Assembly: GCA_038326325.1 (NCBI GenBank)
Contig: JBBQJW010000001.1
Span: forward strand, 248,001-312,000
Length of the DNA: 64,000 nt
From: UBA10324 sp038326325
Lineage (GTDB): Bacteria; Bacteroidota; Bacteroidia; Chitinophagales; UBA10324
Reading direction: 5' to 3'
The position numbers were made by a program, and so were the translations under genes. The notes beneath the pieces are model-generated. The model was not told where the DNA came from, searched no databases, and was given only the letters and a program-made list of their open reading frames with translations. Below are positions 54,259-62,802 of this stretch, piece after piece (position 1 is the stretch's first letter; each line of letters begins with the position of its first letter).

Positions 54259-55626
54259 TTAAACATGCTTTAAAAAATTTTTTCTATTCAACGAAAAAAT
54301 ATGTTTCGCATCAAAAGTATAGAACCCGTAATAATACCTGACATAAAAGAACGGTATCACATTAAACAAAATTATTCCAAAAGCATTGACAGATGCTGCA
54401 CCTATTATTCCATAAAAAGGAATGATCACTGCATTTAATATGGTAGTGATGATAGTAGTAACTAATACGATGTTTCGATTCAGGTCTTGCTTGCCTGTCA
54501 TAATTAATAAATTCCCAACCGGACCAGTTGATGCGTTTATAAATTGGCCAATAGCAAGAATAGTAAGACATATATCGCCTACAATAAATTCTTTTCCAAA
54601 AATGCCCATAAAGAATTGCGGAAAAAAAATGAACAAAATAAGCACAGGTGCTGAAGTCCAAAAAATAAGTTTGGTTGTATTTTGAGACACAATTGCCAGC
54701 CTCTTTATTTCGCCCTTTGCATAAAGCTCAGCAATTTTCGGCGCAACAGTTAATAGAAATGCAGTGAGCGTAAGTGATGTAACAGTTGCAATTTTAAATG
54801 CAGTTTTATAAACTCCCACATCTGCTTCAGTGCCATAACGACCTAAAAAAATCGTATCAGTCCATCCACGAATCACCTGTAACAGTGCAGTGATAAATAA
54901 ACTAAAAGCTACTTTCATCTTTGCGCTGAAAATTATTTTTTCAGTTTCTCCCCCTGCTTTCATTGGAGTTTTATTCCACCAGTAATACATTGAACAACAA
55001 GAAGAAATAGTTATTGCAACAGCATATAATGCAACGGGTATTCTTCGGTCGTGAATGAAGAAATAAGAGGTGGAGAGAATAATTGCCATCAACGAAAAAG
55101 TAAGCACATTCTGAAAGAACCCAAAGTAGAGCAATCTCTTCATCCCGCGAATGCAATCAACATGCAACGAGTGTAATACAAAGGGCAACATTCCAATTGA
55201 ACCGATTTTGAAATACTCGGCAAGTCCCGGTTTCAGGAAAATTTTTGCAGCAATAAAATCAGCAGAGACAAACATGGCAACAGAACTTACGAGCGCTGCA
55301 ACCACATTTACTTTTATCACTTTAAAATATAATTCTTTAATGGCACCCCATTTTCCTTTTGCATTGTATTGCGCCACCTCGCGAACCATCAGAATATCGG
55401 TTCCCATTTTTCCGAAGTTGGCAAAAAACTGAAACACCGTTTGAAAGATTGAAAATATTCCGCTGCCCGTCGCACCATATAAACGCGCAAGCAAAAAAGC
55501 CCAGACATAATTAAATCCCATACCTACTACTTTCATGATGAAAGTAAATGCTCCGCCTTTTACAATTTCTTTATTGTCATTACCTTTTACTTTATTAGAA
55601 AATATTTTCTTAAGTCGCTTTATCAA
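54259..55626 (-). CDS. Wzx-like polysaccharide flippase of the second locus
   Basis: A 455-residue PST-family protein with about fourteen helices. IVKGGAFTFIMKVVGMGFNY and LLARLYGATGSGIFSIFQT is the Wzx opening, and its short basic N-terminus (KRLKKIFSNKVKGND) is cytoplasmic. Each of the two loci therefore has its own flippase. Confidence 0.86.
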   Translation of the reverse strand: MIKRLKKIFSNKVKGNDNKEIVKGGAFTFIMKVVGMGFNYVWAFLLARLYGATGSGIFSIFQTVFQFFANFGKMGTDILMVREVAQYNAKGKWGAIKELYFKVIKVNVVAALVSSVAMFVSADFIAAKIFLKPGLAEYFKIGSIGMLPFVLHSLHVDCIRGMKRLLYFGFFQNVLTFSLMAIILSTSYFFIHDRRIPVALYAVAITISSCCSMYYWWNKTPMKAGGETEKIIFSAKMKVAFSLFITALLQVIRGWTDTIFLGRYGTEADVGVYKTAFKIATVTSLTLTAFLLTVAPKIAELYAKGEIKRLAIVSQNTTKLIFWTSAPVLILFIFFPQFFMGIFGKEFIVGDICLTILAIGQFINASTGPVGNLLIMTGKQDLNRNIVLVTTIITTILNAVIIPFYGIIGAASVNAFGIILFNVIPFFYVRYYYGFYTFDAKHIFSLNRKNFLKHV

Positions 55627-55641
55627 AATGAGAATGTTCGT

Positions 55642-56652
55642 TTAGTTTTTTGATGAAGCAATAATGCTTTTTAAATCGTGGGCGAAAATGGATGAGAAAA
55701 ATGTTGAGCCGATTTTGTTCATGTGATTGTCGGCAAAGTATTGAATGTAATTGAATCTCTCATCATTAGTATAGTCGAGAAAGGAAACATTGTATTTGAG
55801 TGAGATCTCGTTAACCAATTTGTAAACCGGATCTTCATCGTACCGTTTTAAAACAGGAGACATCGCAAGCACAACTGTTACACCTTTCTGTTTACACAAT
55901 TCAATAATTCCGGTGAGTGATTTTATTTTATTCGGATCAATATGCCTGTTGTGTTCATACGATTTAGTCAACTCAAACTCTTCTATGTATTTTCTTTTTT
56001 TATTCTCTGTAATTGTATTTTTCAATGGAAGATAACCGCTTTCGGTTTTTTGTTCATTTACTTTCCCTTTCAGCAAATCGAGCCACATCGAATTGTAACG
56101 ATACGATTGTGAAAGCAATTTCATTTTCTCGGTGTTAAACGGAAATAGTTTGTAGGCAATAGAAGTTGTGTCTTCGTTTCTTGTTCCGCGCCAGTCTGCA
56201 ATTTCTCTTATCTCCGGAAAATCGTTGTAATAGGGAAGCAAAACATTCAGTCGGTCGTAATGCACTTCTTTGTAATACAGTTCTTCAGGAAACATTTCAA
56301 CCACAATCATTTTCGGAGTGTAATGTGACAATAACATTTTAGTCATTGCATAACTGAACAACAGCGATTGACCATCGTGCCCAGCATTGTAACAACTAAT
56401 GTGAAGGGAATCAGAAATCAATGGTGTGTTGTAATTGCGCCGCGCCTTTGATGATCCGGTAACAATTATATCTGCATCTGCTTTAGTGAAAGCATAAGTG
56501 GTTTCATATTCAGCACCCGATGTTACACTGAAATAAAGCTGGTGTAACAGTAGCCCGCACAATTGATCCATTGCTACGACCACTGCAAGCAGTATCAATC
56601 CCCTTTTCAGGAATTTGATTTTAGAATTGGAAGTAGATGAATTGGCTGGCAT
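55642..56652 (-). CDS. SGNH-fold (AlgJ/DltD-like) acyl-transfer partner, membrane anchored
   Basis: A 336-residue protein with one N-terminal helix (about 13-37) and a periplasmic SGNH-like domain. Block I is VTGSSKARRNY (nucleophile Ser about 67-68), CYNAGHDGQS is a block-III-like turn, and FADNHMNKIGS supplies the DxxH of block V. It overlaps the MBOAT gene by 32 bp. The pair matches AlgI/AlgJ-type systems, in which the SGNH protein receives acetyl from the MBOAT and passes it to the polymer. Confidence 0.75.
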   Translation of the reverse strand: MPANSSTSNSKIKFLKRGLILLAVVVAMDQLCGLLLHQLYFSVTSGAEYETTYAFTKADADIIVTGSSKARRNYNTPLISDSLHISCYNAGHDGQSLLFSYAMTKMLLSHYTPKMIVVEMFPEELYYKEVHYDRLNVLLPYYNDFPEIREIADWRGTRNEDTTSIAYKLFPFNTEKMKLLSQSYRYNSMWLDLLKGKVNEQKTESGYLPLKNTITENKKRKYIEEFELTKSYEHNRHIDPNKIKSLTGIIELCKQKGVTVVLAMSPVLKRYDEDPVYKLVNEISLKYNVSFLDYTNDERFNYIQYFADNHMNKIGSTFFSSIFAHDLKSIIASSKN

Positions 56653-58060
56653 CGAAAACTCCGGTTAGTAAAATGTAAACAATCACTGAACTGTAAAAAG
56701 CGTATTTGAAAATTATTGATTTCGGTTCGGGGAGTAAATCACTTTTGCTGTAATACTCCTGATAAATTTCAACCGCATATAAAATGAATATGCCTATAAC
56801 TGCGTAAATAAATGTGCTTGAATTTCCGATTGACAACGCACCTGTTCCAAAATTGAATAATGATTTTAAAATGAATAGTGCATCGGGCAAACTATGCGCA
56901 CGAAAAAATGAAAACGGAATGCAGATAGTGATGAAGGCAACTGCTGTGTGTAAAATGTTATTCCATGTTTTACTCGTCTTCGATTCTAGTTTATCGAACA
57001 CCCAATTGATTTGTTTTTTAAAATACAAACGAAAAACCAACTGCGCCCCGAAAATGAAAAAGCAAAAAACAAAAGTCCACGCCGCGCCATGCCATAAGCC
57101 ACTTAAAAAATAAACGATGAGTAAATTAATTGCGCCGCGGTCTCTCCCCTTTCTATATCCACCCAAGGGACGAAATACATAATCCATAAACCACGAAGTG
57201 AGCGAGATGTGCCAGCGCTGCCATATTTCTCCAATGGATTTTGAGAGATACGGTCGTTTGAAATTGGTCATCAGTTTTATTCCCATCACTTGCGCAGCAC
57301 CAATTGCCATATCGCTGTATCCAGAAAAATCGCAGTACAACTGCCAAGCAAAAAAGAAAAGTCCGCACCAGAAAGTTATTGTTTCTCCCTGATGCTGATA
57401 AGGATAATCAAACACATTGCTCACATAAGCGCCGCAGCGATCGGCTATCACAACTTTTTTAAACAAACCCCAGAGCATGAGTTTTAATCCAGCAACAATT
57501 CTATCGTAATCGAATGTGTGCTCTTCTCTGAACTGGTGTAACAGATTTTGCGGGCGCTCAATCGGTCCCGCCACCAACTGCGGATAAAACATTACATATA
57601 AAGCATAGAGTAAAATATTTTTTTCAGCTTTCTGTTTTCCTCTGCTCACCTCAATGGTATAACTCATTGCCTGAAAGGTGTGGAAACTCAACCCGATTGG
57701 GAGTATCATATTCAGCAATGGAATATTCGGATAAAAACCCATTAAGCTCGCAAGCCCTTCAATATTTCCTGCAAAAAAATTATAATATTTAAAGACTGAG
57801 AGAACACCGAGATTGGCAACCAGACTGATGATTAAGAACAGTCTTTTATTTTTTCCTTCTGCATTTTCAATGGCTATTCCGGCGAAGTAATCAATGATGA
57901 TGAGAAAGAAAAGAATGAAAATATACGATGGTATAAAAAACATATAGAACACGCAACTTGCAACAAGCAGCATTGTCCATCTTATATTTTTAGGAAGTAG
58001 AAAATATAGCAGTGTAACAACCGGAAAGAATATAAAAAATGCGAACGAGTTAAATAGCAT
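56621..58060 (-). CDS. MBOAT-family O-acyltransferase (AlgI/DltB-like)
   Basis: A 479-residue multi-spanning protein. PIGLSFHTFQAMSYTIEVSRG, FWCGLFFFAWQLYCDFSGYSDMAIG, WQRWHISLTSWFMDYVF and the catalytic His in FLSGLWHGAAWTF are AlgI signatures. It would bring acetyl groups across the inner membrane for O-acetylation. First gene of the minus-strand run down to 46892. Confidence 0.92.
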   Translation of the reverse strand: MLFNSFAFFIFFPVVTLLYFLLPKNIRWTMLLVASCVFYMFFIPSYIFILFFLIIIDYFAGIAIENAEGKNKRLFLIISLVANLGVLSVFKYYNFFAGNIEGLASLMGFYPNIPLLNMILPIGLSFHTFQAMSYTIEVSRGKQKAEKNILLYALYVMFYPQLVAGPIERPQNLLHQFREEHTFDYDRIVAGLKLMLWGLFKKVVIADRCGAYVSNVFDYPYQHQGETITFWCGLFFFAWQLYCDFSGYSDMAIGAAQVMGIKLMTNFKRPYLSKSIGEIWQRWHISLTSWFMDYVFRPLGGYRKGRDRGAINLLIVYFLSGLWHGAAWTFVFCFFIFGAQLVFRLYFKKQINWVFDKLESKTSKTWNNILHTAVAFITICIPFSFFRAHSLPDALFILKSLFNFGTGALSIGNSSTFIYAVIGIFILYAVEIYQEYYSKSDLLPEPKSIIFKYAFYSSVIVYILLTGVFDASQFIYFQF

Positions 58061-58236
58061 GCCGGTTAATTACTGTCTTTGCTTTTTATTTTTCGGGGCG
58101 AAAATAGGAAGCCAATAATTGTTCCTTCAATATCGGATGCGAAAGATTTTACTTCGTAAAGTCTAATAAAATCAATTTAAGAACACACACCGTCTAATTA
58201 TTTTATTTAAAATATATTTAAAGTAATGACTGCTAT

Positions 58237-58244
58237 TATATTTG
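58237..58244 (+). promoter_or_regulatory. -7 box for the ArsR-type gene
   Basis: TATATTTG fits TAnnTTTG and lies 30 bp before the ATG at 58275. No -33 TTG is visible at the expected distance. Apart from this the gap 58061-58274 shows nothing I can name. Confidence 0.4.
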
Positions 58245-58274
58245 AAGCCCTAACACTAAACACTATTTTAAAAA

Positions 58275-58625
58275 ATGTCAGAAACACCAACTGCTGAACA
58301 TACAGCAAGTACTATGGAAGAACCACAAAAAGAATTTACACTTTACAATCCAGAAGAAATTCGCAAAGGAGCACTAACCCTTCGCGCTATGAATCACAAA
58401 CTTCGTCGCGATATTTTATCGTTGATTGACACCACAGGAAAAATGAATGTAACAGATTTGTACAAGACAATGCAAATTGAACAATCTGTTGCCTCTCAGC
58501 ATCTTGCTATTTTGCGTACTGCCAAATTGGTAAAAACAGAAAGAACCGGAAAACAAATCTGGTACACTGTCAATCATGACCGCATCAATCATTACCAGCA
58601 AAAGGTGAAGGAGTTGATTGGCTGA
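58275..58625 (+). CDS. ArsR-family winged-helix regulator
   Basis: A 116-residue protein with a Thr/Glu-rich N-terminal tail and a winged HTH at about 35-110. LRRDILSLI, VTDLYKTMQIEQSVASQHLAILRTAKLV and GKQIWYTVN are the usual elements. No metal-binding Cys pair is seen, so it probably senses something else or acts as a redox/other regulator. Divergent from the MBOAT run, it could control it. Its TGA abuts the cysQ stop. Confidence 0.88.
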   Translation: MSETPTAEHTASTMEEPQKEFTLYNPEEIRKGALTLRAMNHKLRRDILSLIDTTGKMNVTDLYKTMQIEQSVASQHLAILRTAKLVKTERTGKQIWYTVNHDRINHYQQKVKELIG

Positions 58626-59408
58626 TTACCAGCTCGCCAGAAAAAACGAATTCAATAAATTCTGTTTATTATAAAGCAGCGGTTTTTCCGTTGTTGTATC
58701 TGTTACATTGCCTCCGGCAATTAATAATACTGCATGACCTGCAGCAGTATCCCATTCCATTGTTGGTGCAAAGCGTGGATATACATCGGCACTTCCATCG
58801 GCAAGCAGGCAAAATTTTATTGAGCTTCCTGCAGAAACGAAATCAATTTCTTTTCCATCAGCTTTTAATTGTTCAATAAATTTTTCTGTCTCTTCACTCA
58901 TGTGACTGCGACTGCCTATCACTCTAACTTTATTTAGAGATTTATAATCAACTCCTTTTTTCAATTTAGATCGATTGCCTGATTCATTTTCTTTAAAACT
59001 CCCTTCACCCGATTTTGCACTCCACATTTTATTCAGTGCGGGAGCATACACAACACCAAGTGTCGGCACACCATTTTCAACGAGGGCAATGTTTACCGTG
59101 AACTCGCCATTCTTTTTTATAAACTCTTTTGTTCCGTCAATCGGGTCAATGAGCCAGCAGTGATTCCAGTTTTTTCGTTCGCTGTAATCAAGAGCTTTTG
59201 TTTCTTCAGAGATGAATGGAATATCGGGGTAAATTTTTTTCAGCTCATCAAGAATAATTTTATTCGAAACTTTATCGGCTTCGGTCAATGGTGATTTGTT
59301 TTCTTTCATCTCCACCGAAAATTCTGTTTTATAAATTTCCATAATTGCTTCGCCTGCTTTGCGCGAAATATTTTCTATAACTGCTAAATCAATTTTATCG
59401 GCTATCAT
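58626..59408 (-). CDS. cysQ: 3'(2'),5'-bisphosphate nucleotidase
   Basis: A 260-residue IMPase-fold phosphatase that turns PAP (or PAPS) into AMP. Metal-binding residues lie in ISEETK, LIDPIDGTKEFIKK and MEWDTAAGHAVLL. PAP is the by-product of sulfotransferases, and three of them lie a few kb away, so this copy probably relieves PAP inhibition of polymer sulfation. PAPS-forming genes (CysC/CysN-D) are not in the window. The next gene, rfbD, ends 5 bp before... its start on the same strand. Confidence 0.9.
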   Translation of the reverse strand: MIADKIDLAVIENISRKAGEAIMEIYKTEFSVEMKENKSPLTEADKVSNKIILDELKKIYPDIPFISEETKALDYSERKNWNHCWLIDPIDGTKEFIKKNGEFTVNIALVENGVPTLGVVYAPALNKMWSAKSGEGSFKENESGNRSKLKKGVDYKSLNKVRVIGSRSHMSEETEKFIEQLKADGKEIDFVSAGSSIKFCLLADGSADVYPRFAPTMEWDTAAGHAVLLIAGGNVTDTTTEKPLLYNKQNLLNSFFLASW

Positions 59409-59412
59409 TTTA

Positions 59413-60273
59413 TTAAATTAAGGTTAGGCATTCGGCAAGACTTTGTTTCCAGGGAACAGGATGAATGCCAAATGCTTTACTGATTTTATTTTTACTCATC
59501 ACACTGTATCCAGGTCGCTTTGCAGGTGTAGGAAATTGCGAAGTAGTAATTGGAAGAACCGGAGTTGCTATTCCTTTTAATTCCAGAATTGCTTTTGCAA
59601 ATTCAAACCAGGTGATTGCGCCTTCGTTGCTGTACTGAAAAATTCCCCATTGGTTAATTGATTCGCACAACAACGAAATTTTTAAAAGTGTATCAGCAAG
59701 GTCACGCGCATAAGTAGGGCTGCCGGTTTGGTCACTCACCACTTTCAGTTCGGGTTTTTCTTTTCCGAGGCGCAACATGGTTTTCACAAAATTATTTCCG
59801 AACGAAGAGTAAACCCATGATGTGCGAACAATAATTGTCTTCTTATGTTTTTGCAATGCGAGCTGCTCTCCTTCCAATTTTGTTTTTGCATAAACACCCA
59901 ACGGATTTACTGTATCAGTTTCCAGATATGGTTCTGTTTTATTTCCATCATAAACAAAATCGGTTGAGATGTGAATGAACGGAATATTAATGTGTCTGCA
60001 GGCATATGCTAAATATCCGGTTGCTGTTACATTAATCAGTTGTGCAAGTTCCAATTCCGATTCTGCTTTGTCAACGGCGGTATAAGCAGCACAATTGATT
60101 ACAATTTGTGGTGTGTTTGTTTGAAAATAATTTTCAACTGCACTCTTATCAGTTATATCTAACTCATTTCTTGTTGTGAAAAGAATTTGAAGCGAAGGAA
60201 AATGATTTGCTATTGCCTGTAGTTCTTGACCTACCTGGCCTTTTGCGCCTGTAACTAAAATTATTTTTTTCAT
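59413..60273 (-). CDS. rfbD: dTDP-4-dehydrorhamnose reductase
   Basis: A 286-residue SDR. LVTGAKGQVGQELQA binds NADPH, YAKTKLEGE carries the YxxxK and VVSDQTGSPTYARDLAD is the family signature. It makes dTDP-L-rhamnose, the last step of the pathway. RfbC lies upstream on the same strand, 46 bp away. RfbA and RfbB are not in the window. Confidence 0.93.
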   Translation of the reverse strand: MKKIILVTGAKGQVGQELQAIANHFPSLQILFTTRNELDITDKSAVENYFQTNTPQIVINCAAYTAVDKAESELELAQLINVTATGYLAYACRHINIPFIHISTDFVYDGNKTEPYLETDTVNPLGVYAKTKLEGEQLALQKHKKTIIVRTSWVYSSFGNNFVKTMLRLGKEKPELKVVSDQTGSPTYARDLADTLLKISLLCESINQWGIFQYSNEGAITWFEFAKAILELKGIATPVLPITTSQFPTPAKRPGYSVMSKNKISKAFGIHPVPWKQSLAECLTLI

Positions 60274-60319
60274 TGTTAGTTAAAATAATGTTTATGCAAG
60301 GTGTAACAGTTTTAAAAAA

Positions 60320-60892
60320 TCAAAACGGATTTTTCGAATCGAAAACAAAATTCATTTCTGCTTCAGCGAAATTTTTATTGAGTTTATCTTTTTCTGAAAG
60401 AATTATTTTATCGGCAGGAATTTTCCAGTCAATATTTAAAGCAGGGTCGTTGTAAGCAATTCCGCTCTCCGCATTTTTGTTATAAAAACTATCGCACTTG
60501 TAAAAGAACAAAGCAGTTTCACTTAACACCGCATAACCATGAGCGAAACCACGAGGCACATACAACTGTTTTTGATTTTCTTCTGAAAGCAGAATGCTGT
60601 ATTGCTTTCCGAAAGCAGGAGAACCTTTGCGCAAATCAACAACCACATCTAATACTTCGCCTTGAATAACACGAACCAATTTTGATTGTGCGTGAGGCGC
60701 TAACTGATAATGAAGTCCTCTTAAAATTCCATAAGAAGAAAATGCCTGATTGTCCTGTACAAAATTTCGAGTGATGCCTGCTTCTTCAAAAGTTTTAGAA
60801 TTAAAACTTTCGAAAAAATATCCACGGTCGTCACGAAAAATTCTTGGTTCAAAAATAAGCAGTCCGGGAATTCCGGTTTCAATAAATGGCAT
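60320..60892 (-). CDS. rfbC: dTDP-4-dehydrorhamnose 3,5-epimerase
   Basis: A 190-residue cupin with FFESFNSKTFEEAGI, GILRGLHYQ (catalytic His) and VPRGFAHGYAVLSETALFFYKCD. It converts dTDP-4-keto-6-deoxyglucose for RfbD. The same substrate feeds the FdtA-like enzymes at 1.8-2.6 kb, so both branches share the dTDP-sugar pool. It starts one base after the stop of the phosphatase gene. Confidence 0.95.
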   Translation of the reverse strand: MPFIETGIPGLLIFEPRIFRDDRGYFFESFNSKTFEEAGITRNFVQDNQAFSSYGILRGLHYQLAPHAQSKLVRVIQGEVLDVVVDLRKGSPAFGKQYSILLSEENQKQLYVPRGFAHGYAVLSETALFFYKCDSFYNKNAESGIAYNDPALNIDWKIPADKIILSEKDKLNKNFAEAEMNFVFDSKNPF

Positions 60893-60893
60893 G

Positions 60894-61639
60894 TTACGAT
60901 TCTATTAAAGTGTTATTTAAAAGTAATCCTGAAGCACAAAGTTTCTGATACTGCTCGCACTGAATTGCATTTTGAAATGCTTCGAAGTATCGTTGATTGT
61001 GCATGTCGCTTCCGATAAAATCTATCCAGTTATTTTTAATTAATTGTTTGGCAAACCGTTGAACTTTCGGAGAATAAAATCCAACCAACGAGAGTGCATT
61101 CAACTGAAACAGCACACCCATGCTTTTTAATTTCTCTAACGATACCAATCCGGGTTCCTGATAAAAAGAATATCGTTCGGGGTGAGCGAGAATTGGTTTG
61201 TATCCTTTCAAAATCAAATCAAAAACTGCATCTTCCACCTGTGGTGGTTTGCTCATTGCCGGTAATTCAAACAAAACATATTTATCTCCTAAGGTGAGCA
61301 AAGTTTCATCTTTAATATATTTCAAAAAGAATTCGTCGAAGTAATATTCTGCTGCAGCTTCCAACTCTAATTTAATTCCCGATTGCTTAATCACTTCTTT
61401 CATTCGCTCAAGCCCAGGCAAAATTGTGTCATAAGAATTATTATATACTCCATTAAAAATATGCGGAGTGGTGATTGCTTTTTTATAACCAAGATGATAA
61501 AGACCAGTAAGTATGTCAAGTGATTCGTGTTCAGTACTTACTCCATCGTCAATTCCAGGAATGAAATGCGAATGAAGATCAACCTTTATTGGGTTAACGA
61601 AGTTTTTTTTTTACTAAATAGGTTTGAGAAAAAAGACAT
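60894..61639 (-). pseudogene. CpsB/Wzb-type PHP protein-tyrosine phosphatase, frameshifted at an A10 run
   Basis: From ATG 61639 the frame reads MSFFSNLFSKKK and then leaves frame inside ten adenines (61603-61612 on the minus strand), hitting TAA soon after. In another frame the sequence continues NFVNPIKVDLHSHFIPGIDDG with the HxH metal site, LAHPERY and IGSDMHNQ. Eleven (or eight) A's would restore a full CpsB of about 248 residues. The frame from 61421 alone would lack the metal site. CpsB proteins control capsule through the Wzc-type kinase. Causes could be slippage on the run (phase variation), transcriptional slippage that yields some full protein, true loss, or a sequencing error. Confidence 0.75.
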
Positions 61640-61698
61640 CGGACAAAGAAAGCAAAAAGAAAATATGAAGTGTAAGGCGATTTTAACTATTAGAAAAT

Positions 61699-62790
61699 TT
61701 ATGTTGTTTTCTTTTCAAGTTTAACTGACTCCTTTACAAAATTTGATACCATTAAAAAACCGGCTGTTATAATAAAAAATAAAAACGCCCCGACACATAT
61801 TATTAAAATAATTCTGGGGGTATTTGTGTCGGTTGAAAATAATGGATCATCAATAATATCAAGAACAGGTGATTGTGTCATGAGCGAAACTTTAGCCAGT
61901 TCAAAATTATTTACAGCAGAAGAATATTGCACAGTTAATAAATTCTGATCGCGAATGGCTGCATTTAAGTCAACTAAGCCACTCTGGCGAATTGTGCTTG
62001 AAGAATTATCTTTCAGCTTTGCAACTTTTTGGTCAAGTAATCTTATTGCATTTGCAATTGAATCCAATCGCTTTTGAGCTAATCTTAAATTATTATCGTT
62101 AAGCACATACATTTCTTTCAAATAATGAGAACTGGTGTTATCTAAAATATGCTTCATTATTTTACTTGAAAAATCAAAACTTTTACTGGTGAAATTTGCA
62201 GTGTTAAAAGGTTCTGAATCGTCAAACTTCACGAGAAAATTATCACTTATCACTTTATCATAAATAAAATTCAAAACAGAATCTTCAAAACGAGTAATTG
62301 TTGTAAGAGTGGTATGTTTAAATTTAAATCCATCTAATCTTTTATCGCCCTTCCAATCGTCTTCGTATCCATACATCTTAATATAAAAATTTGCAAACTG
62401 ATCTTTTTTTCCATCAACTGATTCCTTTTCTAATAGTGATTCCTTTACAATTTTACGCGACTCCATAAGATTGGCAAAGAAATTATTGTCGTAAGAAGAT
62501 GGTCCGCCTCCTTTAGTAGATATACCGAGTGATGATGCAAGTGACAGTGCAGAACTTAACAGTGAAGAAGATGCAGACTGACCTTGCACTGTATATGAGC
62601 AGTTAGCAACATAAGTTGTTCCTTTCCAATAACAATAAAACCATCCAGTTCCTGCCCCCAGCAAACTTGCAATAAGCAATATCCACCATTTTCTTAAAAA
62701 TAATTTCCAGGTTAATTTTAATCGTGAAATAATTTTGCTGAAACTGATTTCAGTATCCTGATTTTGATTCTTTATGGCATTATTTTCCAT
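61699..62790 (-). CDS. Wzz/GNVR-type chain-length or export protein without kinase domain
   Basis: A 363-residue protein with a membrane helix near 34-54 (WWILLIASLLGAGTGWFYCYW) and another near 330-350, with a long helical periplasmic part between (RLAQKRLDSIANAIRLLDQKVAKL). This is the Wzz domain layout. The C-terminus ends soon after the second helix, so there is no cytoplasmic tyrosine kinase. It would set polymer length together with the partial exporter 12 bp upstream. Confidence 0.85.
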   Translation of the reverse strand: MENNAIKNQNQDTEISFSKIISRLKLTWKLFLRKWWILLIASLLGAGTGWFYCYWKGTTYVANCSYTVQGQSASSSLLSSALSLASSLGISTKGGGPSSYDNNFFANLMESRKIVKESLLEKESVDGKKDQFANFYIKMYGYEDDWKGDKRLDGFKFKHTTLTTITRFEDSVLNFIYDKVISDNFLVKFDDSEPFNTANFTSKSFDFSSKIMKHILDNTSSHYLKEMYVLNDNNLRLAQKRLDSIANAIRLLDQKVAKLKDNSSSTIRQSGLVDLNAAIRDQNLLTVQYSSAVNNFELAKVSLMTQSPVLDIIDDPLFSTDTNTPRIILIICVGAFLFFIITAGFLMVSNFVKESVKLEKKTT

Positions 62791-62802
62791 TCTAAAAAAT
62801 CG

